A model generated the notes under the pieces. That model was not told the DNA's origin. It searched no databases and saw only the letters and a program-made list of their open reading frames with translations. The position numbers and the translations under genes are program-made. From positions 1-64,000 of the forward strand of contig JAADIS010000113.1 of the NCBI GenBank assembly GCA_013151215.1: a stretch of 64,000 nucleotides of DNA, read 5' to 3'. The first letter of the stretch is position 1, and each line of letters begins with the position of its first letter. This document shows positions 58,544 to 64,000 of this stretch, piece after piece. This stretch comes from Chlorobiota bacterium (lineage in GTDB: Bacteria; Bacteroidota; Bacteroidia; Bacteroidales; F082).

Positions 58544-61024
58544 ATGAATAAAGAAAAAGAAAATACCGGGAATGGGCATAAAGCAGACTGCTGTTCAGGC
58601 CGCACAAAAGGTTCATCAGCAGATTTATATGTTTGCCCAATGGGCTGCGACGGCTCTAAGAAATACGAGAGCGAAGGCAATTGCCCTGTTTGCAACATGA
58701 AGCTTGTGCCTTTTAAGGAACACGAGCACGAAAAAAACGGCCATAGCGAGCATATGAGCAAGCATGACCACTCGCACGACCATCAGCATATAGCTGCAAA
58801 AGGAAGTTTTTACTGCCCTATGCGCTGCGAGGGCGACAAAACTTATGAGAAGGCCGGGGATTGCCCTGATTGCGGGATGCCCCTTGTAAAAGAAGCAGGC
58901 ACACAACCTAAAGGCACTGTTTACACCTGCTCCATGCATCCGGAAATCCAAAAAACAAAGCCCGGGAGCTGTCCTATCTGCGGAATGGATTTAATACCTC
59001 AATCAGGGGATATTGAAAGCGAAGAGCATAAGGCATATAAAAGCATGCTGAAGAGATTTTGGGTAGCCCTTGCTCTTTCGTTACCTGTTTTTATTATTGC
59101 CATGTCCGAGTTTTTCCCATTTCTAAACTTGGACAGTATCGCGTCGGGCAAGACTTTTGCCTGGATACAATTTGCCCTCGCCAGCCCCGTAATATTTTAC
59201 TCAAGCTGGGACTTCTTTATAAGAGGCTGGAACTCAGTGCGCAGATGGTCGCCAAATATGTGGACTTTGATCTCGTTAGGCGTGGGAGCAGCATATATCT
59301 TTAGTGTTATCGGACTATTGATGCCCGATCTTTTCCCTGCCCAGTTCAAGGATGCGTCAAACAATGTCCACCTGTATTTTGAGGCCGCTGCAATTATCCT
59401 GACGCTTGTTCTCTTCGGCCAGGTGCTTGAGCTTGGGGCCCACAGCAAGACGAATTCAGCAATAAAGGCACTGTTGAACATGGTTCCTCCTGTTGCCCGC
59501 CTATTTAAAAACGGCGAAGAAACCGAGATTGCACTGGAAGAAGTTTCCGTCGGCGATATTTTAATTGTCAAACCCGGAGAGAAGATACCCGTTGACGGGA
59601 AACTTGTATTCGGGACGGCGATTATAGACGAAAGCATGATCACGGGCGAACCGGTTCCGGCAGAAAAGGAAATAGGTAGCCCGGTTACCGGCGGTACCAT
59701 CAACGGTAAAACGGTATTCCGCATGGAAGCATTGAAAGTTGGTTCCGACACCTTGCTGTCGCAGATAATACAAATGGTAAACGACGCAAGCAGGTCCAGG
59801 GCGCCGATACAAAAACTGGCCGATGTCGTAGCAAAGTACTTTGTTCAAATCGTAATAGGCATTTCCTTATCCACTTTCTTCATCTGGTACATTTGGGGGC
59901 CGGAACCGGCATTGGTCTATGCATTTGTGAACGCGGTATCGGTATTGATAATAGCCTGCCCTTGCGCACTGGGACTGGCAACACCTATGTCCATCATGGT
60001 AGGCACGGGGCGGATGGCTCAATCGGGGGTATTGGTCAAAGACGCCACAGCCATCGAGTCCATGAACAAGGTCAACAGCCTTATCGTTGACAAGACCGGG
60101 ACCCTCACCCAGGGAAAACCCAGCTTGAATACTTTTAAGTCCTTTGGCGATTTATCGGACGAGGACATATTGCAGTTCTCCGCCTCCCTTGATGCCAACA
60201 GCGAACATCCCGTTGCTGAGGCAATAGTAAAAGGAGCCAAAAAGAAAAATGTCAGCCTTTTTAAAGTAGATGATTTCGAGTCGGTTACGGGACAAGGCGT
60301 AAAAGCAAGGCACAAAAACAAACTTATAGCACTTGGGAACATGCGCCTGGTGGAAACCCTGAAAGCAGATATGCCCAAAAAAGATGTCGAACTGGCCGAA
60401 AAATGGCAATCGAAAGGCCAAACGGTCATGTTCCTTATCATCGACAAGAAAGTGGAGGGCATGATAAGCGTTGCAGATGCGATAAAAGAAACATCGGCAA
60501 AAGCCGTCAAAGACCTTCAAAAACTTGGATTAAAGGTAATTATGCTCACTGGCGACAATAAGTTCACTGCCAAGGCCGTTGCCGACGAGCTGAACCTGGA
60601 TGGATTTGAAGCCGATTGCCTGCCCCAGGACAAATACAACAAAGTAAAGGAATTACAAGATAAAGGCATGATTGTTGCGATGGCTGGTGACGGCATCAAC
60701 GACGCCCCTGCCCTGGAGCAGGCCAATGTTGGCATAGCAATGGGAACAGGTACTGATATCGCAATGCAAAGCGCAGAGATAACTTTGGTTAAAGGCGATT
60801 TGACTGGCATTGTAAGAGCGAAGGAGCTAAGCGGCAAGGTAATGCGCAACATTAAGGAAAACTTGTTCTTTGCTTTTATTTACAACGCACTTGGCGTACC
60901 TGTGGCAGCCGGTATATTATTCCCGTTCTTCGGAATACTCCTAAGCCCGATAATAGCCGCCGCCGCAATGAGCTTCAGCTCGGTTTCCGTAATCAGCAAT
61001 GCTTTACGGTTGAGGGCCAAATAA
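58544..61024 (+). CDS. copA: Copper-translocating P1B-type ATPase with three N-terminal HMBD repeats
   Basis: DKTGTLTQG, ACPCALGLATP (CPC), TGEPVP, MLTGDN, GDGINDAPAL; N-term YVCPMGCDG..CPVCNMKLVP, FYCPMRCEG..CPDCGMPLV, YTCSMHPEI..CPICGMDLIP. Confidence 0.95.
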   Translation: MNKEKENTGNGHKADCCSGRTKGSSADLYVCPMGCDGSKKYESEGNCPVCNMKLVPFKEHEHEKNGHSEHMSKHDHSHDHQHIAAKGSFYCPMRCEGDKTYEKAGDCPDCGMPLVKEAGTQPKGTVYTCSMHPEIQKTKPGSCPICGMDLIPQSGDIESEEHKAYKSMLKRFWVALALSLPVFIIAMSEFFPFLNLDSIASGKTFAWIQFALASPVIFYSSWDFFIRGWNSVRRWSPNMWTLISLGVGAAYIFSVIGLLMPDLFPAQFKDASNNVHLYFEAAAIILTLVLFGQVLELGAHSKTNSAIKALLNMVPPVARLFKNGEETEIALEEVSVGDILIVKPGEKIPVDGKLVFGTAIIDESMITGEPVPAEKEIGSPVTGGTINGKTVFRMEALKVGSDTLLSQIIQMVNDASRSRAPIQKLADVVAKYFVQIVIGISLSTFFIWYIWGPEPALVYAFVNAVSVLIIACPCALGLATPMSIMVGTGRMAQSGVLVKDATAIESMNKVNSLIVDKTGTLTQGKPSLNTFKSFGDLSDEDILQFSASLDANSEHPVAEAIVKGAKKKNVSLFKVDDFESVTGQGVKARHKNKLIALGNMRLVETLKADMPKKDVELAEKWQSKGQTVMFLIIDKKVEGMISVADAIKETSAKAVKDLQKLGLKVIMLTGDNKFTAKAVADELNLDGFEADCLPQDKYNKVKELQDKGMIVAMAGDGINDAPALEQANVGIAMGTGTDIAMQSAEITLVKGDLTGIVRAKELSGKVMRNIKENLFFAFIYNALGVPVAAGILFPFFGILLSPIIAAAAMSFSSVSVISNALRLRAK

Positions 61025-61056
61025 ATTTAAATAAATAATAATAAATATATAATAAA

Positions 61057-61443
61057 ATGAAGTATTTTATAAACAAGGAGCTAAAAACAGGATTCGAGGA
61101 ATCCATCTCCAAGGTAAAAGATTCACTGATGAATCAAGGGTTCGGTGTTATAACCGAAGTCATGATGCACGAGAAATTAAAAGAAAAGCTGAATGTTGAC
61201 TACAATAAGTATGTAATACTTGGCGCATGCAACCCTGCTCTTGCATACGAGGCGCTAAAGCAGGAAGTCAACATTGGGACAATGCTCCCCTGCAATGTAA
61301 TAGTTCGCGAAAAAGAGGAAAACGTGATGGAGGTTGTTGCCATCGACCCCGTGCCTACAATGGACGTTGTAGAAAATGACGAACTAAAGAAAATCGCCAT
61401 AAAGGTTAAGGAAAAGCTCGAGCTGGCGCTGAGCGAATTATAG
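61057..61443 (+). CDS. DUF302 family protein
   Basis: GFEESISKVKDSLMNQGFGVITEVMMHEKLKEKL...YVILGACNPALAYEALKQEVNIGTMLPCNVIVRE. Confidence 0.9.
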   Translation: MKYFINKELKTGFEESISKVKDSLMNQGFGVITEVMMHEKLKEKLNVDYNKYVILGACNPALAYEALKQEVNIGTMLPCNVIVREKEENVMEVVAIDPVPTMDVVENDELKKIAIKVKEKLELALSEL

Positions 61444-61474
61444 TATCAATAACATTAAAAATTAAATTGGAGAA

Positions 61475-61984
61475 ATGAAGTATTTATTAATTCTGGGTAC
61501 GGCAGTCGCTTTGCTATTGACCAGTGCCTGCAAAAAAGACTCATATCCCTCCGCCGCAGATTTTATCGGCGATATTACGGGGACCTATGAAGGCAATTTT
61601 GTTAAAAATGGAATCATCGACCAGGATTCAGCAATTGCCGAGGTAATCCAGGTTGACGGAGGCCAGGTTCAGATCCATTGCTATAACGGCAATTACGACA
61701 CTACTTTCAACATGGATGTTTATTACAACAACGACAGCATCATGGTTTGCGCTACAGGAGACACTTTCGAAGGCATGTACGGCCACATGAAGGGAGACAG
61801 CCACATGGGCGACATGATGGACGGCCAAAACGAATGGACCCACCACATGGGCGACGAGCATGATAGCGGCGACATGCATTTTGGGGGGTTTAATATGAGC
61901 CTGCACAGTTTTGGATATACATTCCAGGACGGTATCGGCGACAGCACGCAAGAAATAGTTTTTAACGGAGTAAGAAAAAATTAA
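61475..61984 (+). CDS. Met/His-rich lipoprotein, putative periplasmic copper-binding protein
   Basis: Lipobox LLTSAC; MYGHMKGDSHMGDMMDGQNEWTHHMGDEHDSGDMHFGGFNMSLHSFG. Confidence 0.65.
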   Translation: MKYLLILGTAVALLLTSACKKDSYPSAADFIGDITGTYEGNFVKNGIIDQDSAIAEVIQVDGGQVQIHCYNGNYDTTFNMDVYYNNDSIMVCATGDTFEGMYGHMKGDSHMGDMMDGQNEWTHHMGDEHDSGDMHFGGFNMSLHSFGYTFQDGIGDSTQEIVFNGVRKN

Positions 61985-62005
61985 TTTTAAATAAACAATT
62001 AAATC

Positions 62006-62452
62006 ATGAAAAAATTATCAGTTCTATTCGCATCCTTAATGATGCTGACAATCACATCTTTCGCAGGTGTAAAAACAGAAAAACTAAAAGTTTACGGAAA
62101 ATGCGGCATGTGCGAAAGCCGTATTGAAACAGCGGTAAAAGCCGTTGATGGCGTTAGCACCGCCGATTGGGACAAAGACACCAAGATGCTCGAGGTTACT
62201 TTCGACGAATCAAAAACGGATATCCATAAGATCAACAAGGCGGTTAACGCAGTTGGTCATGATACCGAAATGATGCGTGCCGAGGACAAGGCTTACGAGA
62301 ACCTTCCCGGCTGCTGCAAATACGACCGCGCCCCTATGAAGGGAATGAAAATGAACCACGACCAGTCCGACGCCGGTTCCTCATGCAAGTCAAAAGGCAT
62401 GGAGATGGGCACAAAGTCATGCTGCAACGGAAAAACCGATGCCAAGCATTAA
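62006..62452 (+). CDS. Exported HMA-domain metal-binding protein with Cys/Met-rich tail
   Basis: Signal peptide; EKLKVYGKCGMCESRIETAVKAVDGVSTADWDKDTKMLEVTFD; tail CKSKGMEMGTKSCCNGKTDAKH. Confidence 0.9.
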   Translation: MKKLSVLFASLMMLTITSFAGVKTEKLKVYGKCGMCESRIETAVKAVDGVSTADWDKDTKMLEVTFDESKTDIHKINKAVNAVGHDTEMMRAEDKAYENLPGCCKYDRAPMKGMKMNHDQSDAGSSCKSKGMEMGTKSCCNGKTDAKH

Positions 62453-62468
62453 AAACTGATCTTACAAC

Positions 62469-62506
62469 AAGCCCCCTTCCCGGATTTAACCCGGAAGGGG
62501 GCTTTT
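62469..62506 (+). terminator. Rho-independent terminator
   Basis: AAGCCCCCTTCCCGG-atttaa-CCCGGAAGGGGGCTTTT (short bulge). Confidence 0.85.
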
Positions 62507-62631
62507 GAATTTTTTAGGCGTTGCCGGTAAACTAATGACTAAACGGATTGTCTATGAAAAAAATACTATAATATTTTACAAAAAACATCATAATAAATTA
62601 AACACTATTATTAATTAAACGCTATTAAAAT

Positions 62632-64000
62632 ATGAAATTAAGACTCTTTACAACAACTACATTAATATTGATCAGCATGATGCTGAAAGCTCAAAATCCC
62701 GTACTAATCCCGGGAACTCTATCAGGAACCGAATTTACCCTGAATCTCCAAAACGCGACATTCCAATTCTATGAAGGCATTAACACAACAACCATGGGAG
62801 CAAACGGAAGCGTCCTTGGCCCCACATTAATAATGCAAAAAGGCGACCTTGTTGACATTACGGTAAACAACGAACTTGCCGACACAACAACCATCCACTG
62901 GCACGGAATGCATGTTTCAGCCGAAAACGATGGCGGCCCCCATACCACTATCGACCCCGGCGGGTCATGGAACCCATCATTTACGGTAATGGACAAAGCG
63001 GCAACATATTGGTATCACCCGCATCTGCATCAAATGACCAACAAACACGTATCGCTGGGCATAGCAGGCTTTATAATTGTAAAAGACGACGAAGAGGCCT
63101 TGCTCGATTTGCCGCGAACCTATGGAGTTGACGACTTTCCGCTGGCGATACAAACAAAGGACTTCGACGACCAAAAACAGATCGTCGTCCCCTCGAATTC
63201 CGACGATGTGGTGATGGTTAACGCAACCATCGACCCCTATCTCGACCTACCTGCCCAGGTAGTGCGCTTGCGACTGCTGAACGGCTCTTCGATGAGGGTG
63301 TTCAATATCGGCCTGTCGGGCAACGGGACTTTTTACATGATAGGCTCCGACGGCGGACTCCTGAGCGAAGCACTTCCCTTGACACGGCTGCAGATGGGAC
63401 CCGGCGAAAGAGCCGAGATACTCCTCGACCTTGGGGACATGCAGGGTCAAACAATTAAAATCATGAGTTATGCCTCTGAGTTCCAAGACGGTATCTATGG
63501 GGCTACTTATCCTGGAATGAATCAGAGCATGACACTCGACGGTTATAACCCTAACCCTCTGAACGGCAACAACTATGATATTATTTCCCTCAATGTAATT
63601 GCCCCTACCGATAATCCGGTAACAAACATCCCGGGAAGCCTGGTTACGATTACCCCCTGGGAGGAATCCGCGTCCAACATCACCCGCGACCTTACGTTTT
63701 CGCCAGAGAACATGGGCCTTGACCAGTTAAACGGTAACTTCCTTATCAACAACACAAGTTTCGACATGGATGTCATTAATTATTCCATCCCGCTGAACAA
63801 TATCGAGATCTGGAGCATTGCCAACAACTCGGCTATCGCACACCCCTTCCACATTCACGATGTGCAATTTTATATGCTCGACAGGGACGGCAACCCCCCC
63901 CCTGCCTCTGAACAAGGCAGAAAGGACGACATACTGATAAAGCCGCAGGAAACGGTACGCTTCATCACTAAATTCGAGGACTTCGCCAACGACCCAGTAC
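62632..64000 (+). CDS. Multicopper oxidase (3' end truncated by window)
   Basis: Open ORF from ATG 62632; copper motifs IHWHGMHVS, YWYHPHLHQMT, AHPFHIHDVQFYML; signal peptide MKLRLFTTTTLILISMMLKAQ; not in ORF track because it runs off the end. Confidence 0.92.
   Translation, partial: MKLRLFTTTTLILISMMLKAQNPVLIPGTLSGTEFTLNLQNATFQFYEGINTTTMGANGSVLGPTLIMQKGDLVDITVNNELADTTTIHWHGMHVSAENDGGPHTTIDPGGSWNPSFTVMDKAATYWYHPHLHQMTNKHVSLGIAGFIIVKDDEEALLDLPRTYGVDDFPLAIQTKDFDDQKQIVVPSNSDDVVMVNATIDPYLDLPAQVVRLRLLNGSSMRVFNIGLSGNGTFYMIGSDGGLLSEALPLTRLQMGPGERAEILLDLGDMQGQTIKIMSYASEFQDGIYGATYPGMNQSMTLDGYNPNPLNGNNYDIISLNVIAPTDNPVTNIPGSLVTITPWEESASNITRDLTFSPENMGLDQLNGNFLINNTSFDMDVINYSIPLNNIEIWSIANNSAIAHPFHIHDVQFYMLDRDGNPPPASEQGRKDDILIKPQETVRFITKFEDFANDPV

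Noticed and set aside
62769-63915. Minus-strand ORFs at the right end
   Set aside because: The real gene is the plus-strand multicopper oxidase that runs off the window end and so is absent from the ORF track.
1-64000. CRISPR array, phage, toxin-antitoxin or classical anti-phage defence system
   Set aside because: No regularly spaced repeats, integrase, capsid, nuclease/helicase or TA motifs were found among the ORFs.

Overview
64 kb chromosomal segment of a Bacteroidota (Bacteroidetes) bacterium. This assignment rests on the T9SS C-terminal sorting domain, TonB-dependent receptors with carboxypeptidase-regulatory-like domains, DUF4251/DUF4301/DUF3347 families, and TAnnTTTG-type promoter motifs. 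No CRISPR array, rRNA, prophage or intact transposase was seen. Main blocks: (1) 0.15-8.8 kb, a tightly overlapping minus-strand signalling operon of two TonB-dependent receptors, a YfiR/DUF4154-histidine kinase fusion, a lone receiver and a REC-PAS-HK-REC hybrid kinase, with no recognisable output domain. (2) 9-13.7 kb, tRNA-Arg, DUF4251, PepE peptidase, a large secreted helical protein and two tRNA-Leu. (3) 13.8-21 kb, DUF4301, a beta-barrel protein, a secreted right-handed-beta-helix-like lipoprotein and its TonB receptor partner, preceded by 11-bp phased direct repeats. (4) 21-29 kb, PbpC and alpha-2-macroglobulin. (5) 29-36.5 kb, amidohydrolase, FecCD/FecE-type ABC genes, Fur-family regulator, PBP4-type carboxypeptidase, LysA, then a ~236-bp MITE-like element abutting the lysA stop codon. 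(6) 36.8-42.4 kb, DUF819, a murein-peptide recycling trio (YkfA/B/C-like) and Ddl. (7) 44.9-64 kb, a large copper/silver (heavy-metal) homeostasis island: CusCBA-type RND efflux, a fused HMA-AraC regulator, a Cys-rich PII-like protein, an HMA-like protein without CxxC, DUF3347 paralogues, cytochrome c/beta-barrel/cytochrome c genes, CopA with three HMBD-type zinc-ribbon-like repeats, DUF302, a Met/His-rich lipoprotein, a periplasmic HMA protein and a multicopper oxidase cut by the window end. The best candidates for under-described biology are the regulatory and accessory part of the metal island (AraC-HMA, PII-like, CxxC-less HMA, 59-aa Cys protein) and the TBDR/YfiR-kinase operon. All functional calls come from reading motifs by eye; no database search was run.
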